Assembly (NCBI GenBank): GCA_048013815.1
Contig: CM106586.1
Location: 19,530,001-19,594,000 of the forward strand
Source of the DNA: Setoptus koraiensis
Lineage: Eukaryota > Arthropoda
Direction of reading: 5' to 3'
Length of the DNA stretch: 64,000 nucleotides
Shown here: positions 24,656 to 34,672 of the stretch, in pieces
Layout of the letters: each line of letters starts with the position of its first letter
Position numbering within the stretch: the stretch's first letter is position 1
Program-made: the position numbers and the translations under genes
Notes under the pieces: model-generated
What the model was told of the DNA's origin: nothing
What the model saw: the letters and a program-made list of their open reading frames with translations, nothing else
The model's database searches: none

Positions 24656-25086
24656 GCAGAATATCTGCTCATCGAGCTCTGGAATTACGATTCCGCATAG
24701 GGGAGGAAAACGCACTACACCTACCCATGCACCACGAATGTACCTGTTGGATAAATTTACATTACTGCAAGAGTCTTGCTATTCTGTGAGATATCCGCAT
24801 TAGTGCGCGGTTGTTATCAGCGCGAGGCACTTCAATCTCTTCCTGTAGCGGCCAAAACATCTCAGAGCAACCTCTCTTCAATATTCGCACTGCCGTATTC
24901 TCTTTTCTGCGTAAGAGAGATATGAACACAAAGAATGGTTTCAAATTGGGAACATTTTTCAATCCCTATTGATAGGATTTATTTCTGTTAGAACAATGTT
25001 TGATACATTTGTTTTTCCAGCTTACAGGCACCGTAAGTGTGTTTCGAATTGATTTCAGGAGAAATGAGTCAGATATAATTGGGCTG

Positions 25087-25672
25087 TTAGAAATGTCTAT
25101 AAAGTATATTCATCAAATGCTCCTCGCCATCCGTATCGAATTTGGTGATCAGATCTCCATCTTCGAATAGAACAAATGACGGTGTGACTGAGATATTAAA
25201 CCTGGTGACCAGATCCTGTGAGTGGGCAAAAACATAAATATTTCATAAGTAAATAAATCAATAGTAAACAAAAAAAATCAATCGTGAGTGAAAATGTCAA
25301 GAATGTCTCACCTTCGCTTTGTCGACGTTTGCTGCCACCGGGAACATACGTCCAGCAAACGGGGCCTCTGCGCTGATACCCTCCAGAACTTTATAAAATG
25401 GATAAGATTCTTTGTAAAAGGCGAGCAGAAGAAATTTGTTGCCGGCTTTTGCTAAGTGCCCCTCAAATTCACTCTATTGAGGAGAAAAAATGGGTTGAAA
25501 TATGATCCCAATCGGATTATAGTTAGTGATTGATATCAATGATTAGCAACGAGGCGTATTTTGGGCCTGTACTTACACCCGTTGTTATTTGGGGAATGAC
25601 TTTTGAGGTTGCTGTGCCATACATGACCAAGACCTGAATTAGCAATATGGAGACAATTTTTGATGTAAGCAT
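25087..25672 (-). CDS. Secreted redox-dead thioredoxin-like protein, intact copy G
   Basis: Minus-strand exons 25672-25577, 25473-25312 and 25215-25087, phase 0, 128 residues. Signal peptide MLTSKIVSILLIQVLVMYG; mature part starts near SKVIPQ. Exon 2 has AGNKFLLLAFYKESYPFYKV in place of the WCGPC region, exon 3 has TPSFVLF and ends at TAA. Intron 1 (103 nt) differs from that of copy F at only 3 positions by my count, while exon 2 differs at 22 of 162. TATA box at 25790-25797. Confidence 0.85.
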
Positions 25673-25789
25673 GATCATTTAGTTGATGATGAAAAAGCAG
25701 GGATAATCCTTGATTCCTTGATATTCATACAACCTATGACAGACACTCGACTGAGCGACTCTAAATACTCAATACAATAATTTTACCAG

Positions 25790-25797
25790 TATTTATA
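25790..25797 (-). promoter_or_regulatory. TATA box of copy G
   Basis: TATAAATACTGG on the minus strand, about 118 nt before the start codon, in the shared promoter block. Confidence 0.65.
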
Positions 25798-26737
25798 TAC
25801 GAAGCGATCACTTAATCGCGATTTGTAAACATGTTTCATGGTGCAGGGCTGGATGCAGAGCGTTTTCCCTGGTCTATGCGAAAAATTGTCATTCCTGACT
25901 CAGAAATCCTGAGACCGAGGAGTAGATGTTCGGCTAGTTTCAAACTTACTCTCTCTTCTGGTCAGACTAAAGTGCGACACTCGTACCCTTGCACCATGAA
26001 ACAAGTTTTCGATGTTGTACCTGTTGAATCTTACCGCAACAGTCTTGCCATTCTGTGAGTTGTCAGCATTACTGTGTTGTTGTTATCTTATCGTGGCACT
26101 TCAATCTATTCTGTCTTTGATTCGCACCGCATTCTCTCTGTCGCGTACGATAAATGTGAACACAAACAACCATAAAAACGTGAAAATGATGGGAAAGTGC
26201 CTAATTGATTGCCATCACTAGCATGATTGCTGCTGTAATAGAGAAGAGGCATCACTTGAGCTGCTTCTTTCCTGTTTTCGCTTGCTTGGTGCTAATTCTG
26301 CTCACAAATTCACCATTCCATCGCTTCGAGTTAACTTTGCATAACTTTATTCAATCTGCACACATAGAAGATCCTTAGATTCGTGTAGAAACACACATCT
26401 ATTCTCATACAGTAAACGTTGACTATACATACGTATACAAATAAATAGATTGCATCAAAATCAAACTACTGTGCACACACGGTCCCATAGGTCACAACGA
26501 ACGAGCAAGTTTGCGGAGTTTCAGTCTGAGACTCGCATCGGTAGGTGAGCGGCCGAGGGTGTTTGCGACGGTCGGCGAATGCTGTTCGACTCAAATTGGG
26601 TTTTATTTTTCAATTCAAATTGAGAGAATTTATTTTTGTCAGAATATTGATTGATACATTTGCTTCTCTAGCTTACAGGCACCGTAAGTGTGTTTTGAAT
26701 TGATTTCGGGATCAATGAGCCATATATCACTAGGCTG

Positions 26738-27070
26738 CTAATTACCACTGATAACCGAGTCAATTGCAAATCTAGAGAGACCTCCAGCCAAGCCCACCCG
26801 ATGTCCATAGCGGAAAATAACATATGCCGGTGTGGTTAAAATATGTATGTCGACCAAAACCTGAGCGTGGGGAAAAACATATACATTGCATAATGGGATC
26901 GTAAATAGTGATAATTACGTGGTGAGTGATAATATCAATAATAATTTACATCAGCCTTGCTAACGTCCGCTCTAGCTACATGCAGATCTCGTGCATTCTT
27001 TGGTTCTTTCATGAATTCCTTCAGCTCCTCAATGAGTGGACGGGATTTGTCGAAAAAAGCGAGCAGAACT
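26738..27070 (-). pseudogene. Truncated thioredoxin-like copy H
   Basis: Exon 3 (26860-26738) is open, with a TPAYVIF segment. Exon 2 is present only from AGTTCTGCTCGC (about 27070) to 26950. Its upstream part and all of exon 1 are deleted, joining the 5' leader directly to mid exon 2. It pairs by sequence with copies E and J and points away from copy I. Confidence 0.8.
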
Positions 27071-27457
27071 ATGAAAATTTTCGATGTATTATTGTTTGAT
27101 AGAATGATATGTTGGATGTGTGATAGTTGCTCCCTCACGCGACTATGGCACTGAGCAAAAGTGAATGATACTGCCGGTATTTATACGCACCGATTTATAC
27201 GATTTGCAAACATGTTTTCTGGTGCAGGGGTACGAGAATCGCCCCTTGCCCTGCGCACAACAGAGCAAACTAGCAGAATATCCTAGTATCCAATGCTCGG
27301 TCTTAGGAATGACGATTTTGAGCATAGACGAGGGAAAACGCTCTACATCCAGCCCTGCACAATGAAATATGTTTGCGATGTCTTACCTATTGACTCTTGC
27401 TGCAACAGTCTCGCCATTATTTGAGTTGTCAGCGAGATCATTGCGCTCTCGTTAACT

Positions 27458-27552
27458 TGGCGAGGCACATCAACGGCACGCGAGAGCTCCCGGGGAAAAA
27501 TCCCCCGGGTAGAATTCTTTCATGGGCGGGAGATCTCCCTCCATCACTATAA
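27458..27552 (-). repeat. Short GATGGAGGGAG palindromic element, inverted copy
   Basis: Reverse complement of the element at 21352-21452, including the neighbouring GTGCCGTTGATGTGCC. Confidence 0.6.
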
Positions 27553-28040
27553 CAAGATGGAGCCCAAGTGCAAGTGTGAGATGGTGCTTCTTTTCTTGAT
27601 GCAGCGCTCATCACGTGAGCTATGGCGATCAATTAGAGATTTTTCCTATGGCATAATTTGTTTGTTCACATCTCTCGTACGCGTCAAAGAGAGAATACGG
27701 CAGTGCGAATTAAAGAGAGATTGCTCTGACAACTTTTGAGATATTCTGGCCGTTACAGCAGTAGATTGAAGTGCCTCGATAAGATAACGACAACACAGTA
27801 ATGCTGCCAACTCACAGAATGGCAAGACTGTTGCAGCAAGAGTCAACATCGAAAACTTGTTTCATGTTGCAGGGCTGGATGTTTAGAGCGTTTTCCCTGG
27901 TGTATGCGCCAAATCATTATTCCTGAGAACGAGCAGTAGATGTTGTGCAAATTTCAAACTTACGCTCACTAGTGCCTAGGGTAAAGTGCGATTCTCGTAC
28001 CCCTGTACCATGAAACATCGCGATTGTGTAGATCGTTCCG

Positions 28041-28048
28041 TATAAATA
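28041..28048 (+). promoter_or_regulatory. TATA box of copy I
   Basis: TATAAATACTGG, 154 nt before the start codon, in the shared promoter block. Confidence 0.65.
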
Positions 28049-28194
28049 CTGGTAACATTATTTCTCTTTTCTCATTGTCACAGTCGCTTAATCGAGCAAA
28101 CACTATAGATTGTACGAAAATTGCCATTGCGTATACTAGACAATAAGACATCAAGGATTTCTCTGCTTTTATTTTCATCATCAACGAAGAAATC

Positions 28195-28785
28195 ATGCTC
28201 TCAACGAAGATTATCTCCATATTGCTAATTCAGCTATTGGTCATGTACGGCACAACTCTCTCAAAAGACACTGCCCAAGTAACAACCAATGTAAGTATAG
28301 GCTCAAAAAACGCCTCGTTGCTAATCATTGATATCAATCACTAAGTATAAGCCGATTGGGATCATATTTCAACCCATTTCTTATCCTTAATAGTCTGAAC
28401 TTAACGGGCACTTTGCAAGAGCCGAGGACAAATTTGTTCTGCTCGCATTTTACAAAAAATCTGATCCATTTTATAAAAATATGGAAGGTATGATCGAAGA
28501 GCACCCGTTAGATGGACAATTTGTTATGGTGGCGGCTGACGTCGCCAAAGCGAAGGTGAGACATCCTTGACATTTTCACTCACGATTTAATTCTCATTAT
28601 TGATTCACTAATTAAATGTCTGTGTTTTTGCCCACTCACAGGATCTGGTCGCCAAGTATAATATCTCATCCCCACCGTCAATTGTTGCGTTCCGAAAAGG
28701 AATCCAATTCGACCAATTAGATACGGATAACAAGCAGCTTGTGGAGAAAAAACTTTATGATTATATTTCTACTAGTTTCCACTAG
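28195..28785 (+). CDS. Secreted redox-dead thioredoxin-like protein, intact copy I
   Basis: Exons 28195-28290, 28394-28555 and 28642-28785, phase 0, 133 residues. Exon 1: MLSTKIISILLIQLLVMYG signal peptide. Exon 2 has FVLLAFYKKSDPFYKNM where thioredoxin carries WCGPC. Exon 3 has PPSIVAF and an extended C-terminus ending TSFH before TAG. Compared with copy A, exon 2 differs at 34 of 162 sites but intron 1 at only 8 of 103 (hand count). A TATA box is at 28041. Head-to-head with truncated copy H. Confidence 0.85.
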
Positions 28786-29271
28786 CACATCAATGTAAGC
28801 TAGAGAAGCAAATGTATCAATTAATATTCTGACCAAAATAAATTCTTCCAATTGGGATTGAAAAATGTCCCCAATTTGAGACGATTGTTTGTGTTTACAT
28901 CTCTCGTGCGTGTGAAAGAGAGAATACGGCTGTGCGAATATTAAAGAGAGGTTGCTCTGAGATGTTTTGGCCGTCACAGGAAGAGATTGAATTGCCTCGA
29001 TAAGATAACAGCAACACAGTAATGCTGACAACTCAAAGAATGGCGAGACTGTTGCAGCAAGAGTCAATAGGTAAGACATCGCAAACATGTTTCATGGAGC
29101 AGGGTTGGATGTAGAGCGTTTTCCCTGGTCTATGCTCAAAATCGTCATTCCTAAGACCGAGCATTGAATACTACGATATTCTGCTAGTTTGCTCTGTTGT
29201 GCGCAGGGCAAGGCGCGATTCTCGTACCCCTGCACCATAAAACATGTTTGCAAATCGTATAAATGGGTGCG

Positions 29272-29279
29272 TATAAATA
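29272..29279 (+). promoter_or_regulatory. TATA box of copy J
   Basis: TATAAATACCGG, 131 nt before the start codon. Confidence 0.65.
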
Positions 29280-29402
29280 CCGGCAGTATCATTCACTTTT
29301 GCTCAGTGCCAGAGTCGCGTAATCGAGCAACTATCACACATCCAACAGATCATTCCATCAGACAATAATACATCGAAAATTTTCATCATCGACTAAGTAA
29401 TC

Positions 29403-29981
29403 ATGCTCAAAACGAAAATTGTCGCTCTATTTCTGGTTCAGGTCTTGATCATGTGTAGCGCAACACAGTCAATAGAGTTTCCCGAAGTGCAGACGAAAGT
29501 AAGTTTAGGCTCGACGCACGCCTCGCTATCGACCACTAACTATACTTAATCAAAATTATTAATTGAAAGCCAATTGTTGTCAATTATCATGTTGCAACAC
29601 CTTCAGGCTGACCTCCGCAAGCAATTCGACGAAGCCGGAGACAAAATAGTTGTGCTCGCTTTTTTCGACAAATCCCGTCCACTCATTGAGGAGCTGAAGG
29701 AATTCATGAAAGAACCAAAGAACGCACGAGATCTGAGCATAGTTAGAGCCGACGTTAGCAAGGCCGATGTAAGTTATTATTGATTGATATCACTCACGAC
29801 GTAATTATCACTATTTACGATACACTCATGCAATGTTTATGTTTTTCCCCACGCTCAGGTTTTGGTCGACGACATACATATTAAACGCATACCGTCATAT
29901 GTTATTTTCCGCATTGGAGATCAGGTGGGCTTGACTGAAGTACTCTCTAGGTTTGCAATTGACTCGATCAGTGGTATTTAG
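29403..29981 (+). CDS. Secreted redox-dead thioredoxin-like protein, intact copy J
   Basis: Exons 29403-29498, 29607-29768 and 29859-29981, phase 0, 126 residues. Signal peptide MLKTKIVALFLVQVLIMC. Exon 2 (EAGDKIVVLAFFDKSRPLIE) is closer to true thioredoxin than the A/B/F/G/I group, and its intron 1 shares the AAGCCAATTG segment with the gene at 33920. CxxC is absent; IPSYVIF keeps the cis-proline. Copies E and H are decayed members of this subgroup. Confidence 0.85.
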
Positions 29982-30239
29982 CAGCCTAGTGATATATGGC
30001 TCATTCATCCCGAAATCAATCCAAAACACACTTACGGTGCCTGTAAGCTAGAAAAACAAATGTATCAAACATTGTTCTAACAGAAATAAATCCTATCAAT
30101 AGGGATTGAAAAATGTTCCCAATTTGGAACCATTCTTTGTGTTCATATCTCTCTTACGCAGAAAAGAGAATACGGCAGTGCGAATATTAAAGAGAGGTTG
30201 CTCTGAGATGTTTTGGCCGCTACAGGAAGAGATTGAAGT

Positions 30240-31045
30240 GCCTCGCGCAGATAACAACCGCGCACTAATGCAGATATCTCACAGAATAGCAATACTCTTG
30301 CAGTAATGTAAATTTATCCAACAGGTACATTCGTGGTGCATGGGTAGGTGTAGTGCGTTTTCCTCCCCTATGCGGAATCGTAATTCCAGAGCTCGATGAG
30401 CAGATATTCTGCCACCGCCTGACCTGTTGCAAGCGGGGGAAATCGCGACACTCATACTCCACTGGTTACACAGTGTCACAGCCACATAATTGAGCAAATA
30501 TCAAACATTGAGCTTGTCGTCCCCTCAGTCCACTGAAAGATCGTGAGTAGGCAAGGTTCGGTCGATTTGCGACTCCCCAGCTCGCCCTCAGTCACCTGAA
30601 ATCTCCAGAAAACTAGAGAGAAAAAGAAAAAAAAATTACAGCTGACGAGAAAAAAAGTGTGACCAATATTGCGACCGATATCGAGACCGATAGCGTGACA
30701 TTTTTCCTTAATGAAGTTTGAAAGATCTAAATTTTCGTACGGAACCTACCTACGATACAACAAATACAGTCAGTTCCTATACCAGACAGTAACACAGCAA
30801 GATGACCTAACAGAGTCTGTATCGCTGGTTTTATTTTCGTAATCAATTAAATAATGCTCAGAACAAAAATTGTCGCGATATTCTTGATTCGGTTCTTGGT
30901 TATGCATGGCACAACATTCTCAAGAGAGGTTTCCGAATTGAAAACGGAAGTGCAGACTCAAAATACGACTCGTTAGTAACTTGAATTAGTATCGCGGACA
31001 TAACAGAACGCTGATAACGATATCGAAATTTCGGAATAACGAGGG
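30240..31045 (+). repeat. Triplicated array unit, copy 3
   Basis: Near-identical to 15655-16407 and 23925-24655. Confidence 0.85.
30854..30976 (+). CDS. Orphan signal-peptide exon, 40-codon ORF
   Basis: Same length and nearly the same sequence as 24466-24588 (MLRTKIVAIFLIRFLVMHG start, TAG end). Its conserved frame is the only hint of use; no exon 2 follows and the donor is lost. Confidence 0.4.
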   Translation: MLRTKIVAIFLIRFLVMHGTTFSREVSELKTEVQTQNTTR

Positions 31046-31149
31046 AAAACGCTCTACATCTACGCCTGCACCATGGAACATGTTTGCGATGTCTTACCTG
31101 TTGACTCTTGCTGCAACAGTCTCGCCATTCTGTGAATTGACAGAATTAC

Positions 31150-31835
31150 TATGTTGTTGTTATCTTATCGAGGCACTTCAATCTCTTCCTGTAGAGGCCA
31201 AAACATCTCACAATCTGTCTTTGATTTGCACTGCCGTATTCTCTCTTTGCTATATGTAAACAAACAAATGTTGGCATCGGAAAAATCTTCAATTGATCGC
31301 CATAGTTCACGTGATGAGCGCTGCATCAAGAAAAGAAGCACCATCTCACACTTGCACTTGGGCTGCATCTTGTTAGCTGTGTTCACTCGCTCGGTGTTGT
31401 TTTCATATTCTGCGTATTAAATCATCGTGGATTAGATGCAATCGCATGGGAGAACGTATAGCAGGCTTGACGCCAGGTAAGCTTTGACAAGTTGAGTTTG
31501 ATGCTGCGACTCGACAGGTCGCTTTCGAAATCAGTTGTCATCAGAATTAAGAAAAATGTCAACGATAATGCGCCAAAATTTGTTGTGATTGCGCCAGCTT
31601 GTTTGTGTTCATATCTGTTTCTCCTGGTGTTGCTTCTTTTCTTGATGCAGCGCTCATTACGTGAGCTATGGCGATCAATTAGGGATTTTTCCTATGCCAT
31701 CATTTGTTTGTTTACAAATTGCAAAGAGAGAATACGGCAGTGCTAATTAAAGACAGATTGCTCTGAGATATCTATCTTGGCCGATGCGATGATGTGCCCT
31801 GACAAGATAACAACGGCGCCAATAATCTCGCCGAC
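31150..31835. repeat. Large palindrome upstream of truncated copy K
   Basis: The left arm (about 31150-31342) and right arm (about 31632-31835) are inverted copies belonging to the same family as 13936-14510. A block near 31445-31610 is shared, inverted, with 19130-19310. Confidence 0.65.
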
Positions 31836-32155
31836 ATGTCACAGAAGACCTAGGAGTAGATGTTCTACTGGTTACTAGTTTCAAACTTACGCTCTGTTGT
31901 GCCCAAGGTAAAGTGCCACGCTCGTACGGTACGAGTCGTACCCCTGTGCCATGAAACATGTTTGCGAATCGCGATCGTATGAATCGGCCAGTGTAAATAC
32001 TGGCAATATTATGCCGTTTTTCACAGAGCCAGAGTCGCATAATCAAGTGACTATCATAGATTGTATGAATATTGTCAGTCCGTACACTAAACAATAAGAC
32101 ATCTGAGATTATCCCTTCTTTTATTTTCATCATCAACAAAGAAATCAAAGAAATC

Positions 32156-32310
32156 GTGCTCACAACAACGATTGTCTCCATATTGCTAATTCAGGTCTTG
32201 GTCATGTATGGCACAACACTCTCAAAAGAGGTTCCTGGACGGTATCAGCGCAGAGGCCCCATTTGCTGGACGTCTGGTTCCGGTGGCGGCTGACGTCGCC
32301 AAGGCGAAGG
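32156..32310 (+). pseudogene. Collapsed thioredoxin-like copy K
   Basis: The start codon reads GTG. Exon 1 is joined at GAGGTTCCTGGACGG to the middle of exon 2, so intron 1 and half of exon 2 are deleted and the frame shifts. After the exon-2 donor the sequence jumps to 3' flank, so exon 3 is missing. Confidence 0.85.
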
Positions 32311-32554
32311 TGAGATATTCTTGACATCTGACTCATTTCTCCTGCAATTAATTCGAAATACACAAGCTAGAGAAACAAATGTATTATTCTAACAGAAATA
32401 AATTCCATCAATTGGGATGGAGTAGTTCACTCAATATGATAAGAATCTGCAATAATCTACCATTATCCGCTCACTATCGCTATCTATCTCACAGCCACTC
32501 ATCTGCCGATGCAAATTTGTCCAAACATGATGTCCGAGACCTGATCTTTCGTCG

Positions 32555-33083
32555 TTCTGCATTGCGCGCGACGGAAGCTCGACAAATAAATCTCTGCGCG
32601 AGCTTAGAAGCTTATATTCACCTGGAAACTTAAATCTTGCAACTTTTTTAATGATCGGGGGAGAAAGTTCTTGGTAGACTCAAAAATGCAGCTCCCGCTT
32701 TTCATTTGGCACCCTGAATTACAGGCAAAGATTAACTGCCTTCAAGAGTTTTTCTACTCCAGTCGATGAATTGACAATCAAGTCATTCGTATTTGACATT
32801 ATCGATATCCATGGTTTCCATTTTATGGAATAAAATTCAATCTAAAGTGGCTACTTCATTCGTCAATATTTTATGTACACTCTGTAACGGGCATCAACCG
32901 GGAGGCAGTGGGAACGGGAGCGAAGTTCGGAAAGCACTAGTGGGAGATGCACTGTTGAGCCTACACAGAATTTGCTCCCCCGATCACTAAAAAAGTTGCA
33001 AGATTTAAGTTTCCCGGTGAATTCAACCTTCTAAGCTCGCGCAGAGATTTATTTGTTCAACTCCCGTCGCGCACACTTCAGGC
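32555..33083. mobile_element. Non-autonomous element with about 100-bp terminal inverted repeats
   Basis: The left end (32555-32664) and right end (about 32978-33083) are inverted copies of one another, sharing AAATAAATCTCTGCGCGAGC and CTTAAATCTTGCAACTTTTT. No transposase frame lies between. A second copy at 20920-21350 has the left end and a shortened right end. Confidence 0.65.
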
Positions 33084-33502
33084 ACAATGCACACTCGCTG
33101 CCTGTGTGCTGCACAGGCGCTACTGTGCCTTGGCCGCTCAATCCAGACTCTGAATTATAGACTGTCTTGACATCCCACGCTGAAATGATTGCCAACGGGA
33201 ATTATCTGGTTGCAAGATCAACTTGACTGACTGACAACTTGTGAGCCCTACAGCTCACAGAGAGTACTGTTGCACTTTGGCGCTAGATATGCTCAGAATC
33301 TCGCTTACGCACAAACTGTGCGATCCAAACAAGCGCAGTGTAGGCAAGGTTTTTCTGATGTCTTTACATTGGTTTGCAAAGGGTCCACGAGGGCGGCGCT
33401 GCACCGAATTCTTCGTTAAAACCAAATTGTGAGCAGCGCCTCTGGTGCGTCTTTTCTAAAACATCGGTGCACATTGGGAAAATCCCAAGCAACTGGCTGT
33501 AA

Positions 33503-33764
33503 TGTACTGGGTGGAAATCTGCCGATTCCTTTGACCGTAGTTGAAGAAAAAGGCGTCAGAGGCGCTCGCGTCAGCCTTAAAATGCACTGAAAAGCTTGAG
33601 GTGTCTTGATAAATGTTTCGTTTTTTCTTCTTTTTTTCTCGTTGATTTGTTTCTCGATTGCTCATTCGATCCCACGCACAAAAAATGCGTGTACAAAAAG
33701 CGACCTCGAGCGGTTTTTCCATGAACTGCGGCTGAAGGTATCGGCAGATTTCCACCCAATACTA
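33503..33764. mobile_element. MITE-like element with 23-bp terminal inverted repeats
   Basis: GTACTGGGTGGAAATCTGCC (from 33504) and its inverse (ending 33762) match at 22 of 23 positions, bracketing about 260 bp with no transposase. The right end lies only 30 bp before the thioredoxin TATA box. Confidence 0.7.
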
Positions 33765-33791
33765 GAGCCTATTAGTCAGCAGGCATGCCCA

Positions 33792-33799
33792 TATAAATA
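33792..33799 (+). promoter_or_regulatory. TATA box of the thioredoxin gene
   Basis: TATAAATACTAG, 128 nt before the ATG. It aligns with the array promoters, as does a TAATCGA segment downstream. Confidence 0.7.
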
Positions 33800-33919
33800 C
33801 TAGTTACATCTCCGAATTTTTTAATATCTAATCGAAAATATCCTCTCAACTCCATTATCAGCCACTGAATAAATCCAAACGAATCCTTTACTAGACTATA
33901 ATATAAACAAGTCTCAAAA

Positions 33920-34477
33920 ATGGTGCTCCAAGTAAAATCACCCGTAAGTACACGCCTCATTAGTTGTCATCGGCTTATTTATATAATTATTGAGTAGAAG
34001 CCAATTGTCATCTAACGACCACACCGTTTTTCACCTCAACAGGAACAACTATCCGAGCAATTCAAGGAAGCCGGAGACAAATTGGTCGTTGTCGACTTTT
34101 TTGCCACATGGTGTGGGCCGTGCAAGCTCATCGCTCCCAAACTAGAGAAAATTAGTACCGAACTGGCTGATAAGCTAGTTGTACTTAAAGTTGACGTCGA
34201 TGAAGCCGAGGTATGCTACTCTCGATATTCACTCCCTCGATTGAATAATCATAATTGATTCATCATAATTGAATAACCACAATTGGTTTACCATAATTGA
34301 TTCATCAATTAAAATGTCTTTGTTTTTCTCCTACCACAGCAATTGGCCGCAGATTATTCCATTAACGTCATGCCGACATTTATTCTATTCAGAAAAGGGA
34401 AGCAGATCGACCTGTTGACCGGGGCGAGCGAACCCAAATTGAGGGAGATTATTGACAAGTATCTGACAGCCCAGTGA
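33920..34477 (+). CDS. Trx: Thioredoxin, classical cytosolic type
   Basis: Exons 33920-33943, 34043-34210 and 34340-34477, both introns phase 0, give 109 residues. Exon 2 has [20 protein letters not shown] with the active-site dithiol, and exon 3 has NVMPTFILF with the cis-proline, so all catalytic elements are present. There is no signal peptide: the protein starts MVLQVKSP. It should reduce protein disulfides using thioredoxin reductase. Its splice sites, phase, promoter core and 5' leader are shared with the secreted array, which makes it the probable parent type. A partial inverted copy of exons 2-3 lies at 38142-38510. It converges tail-to-tail with GTPBP3. Confidence 0.95.
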
Positions 34478-34672
34478 TACTTCACTCATTCGCTCTGGAA
34501 TCAATTCGAACACACACATTTAATGTGCCTGTAAGCCAGAGAAGCAAATGTATTAAACAATATTCAAACAGAAATGAATTCTATCAATTAGGATTGAAAG
34601 ATCTATTCGATATTAAACAGAATTAAAACAGTCTACGAAGATTCGCTGACTATCTCCAGTTATCTCAGTTAC

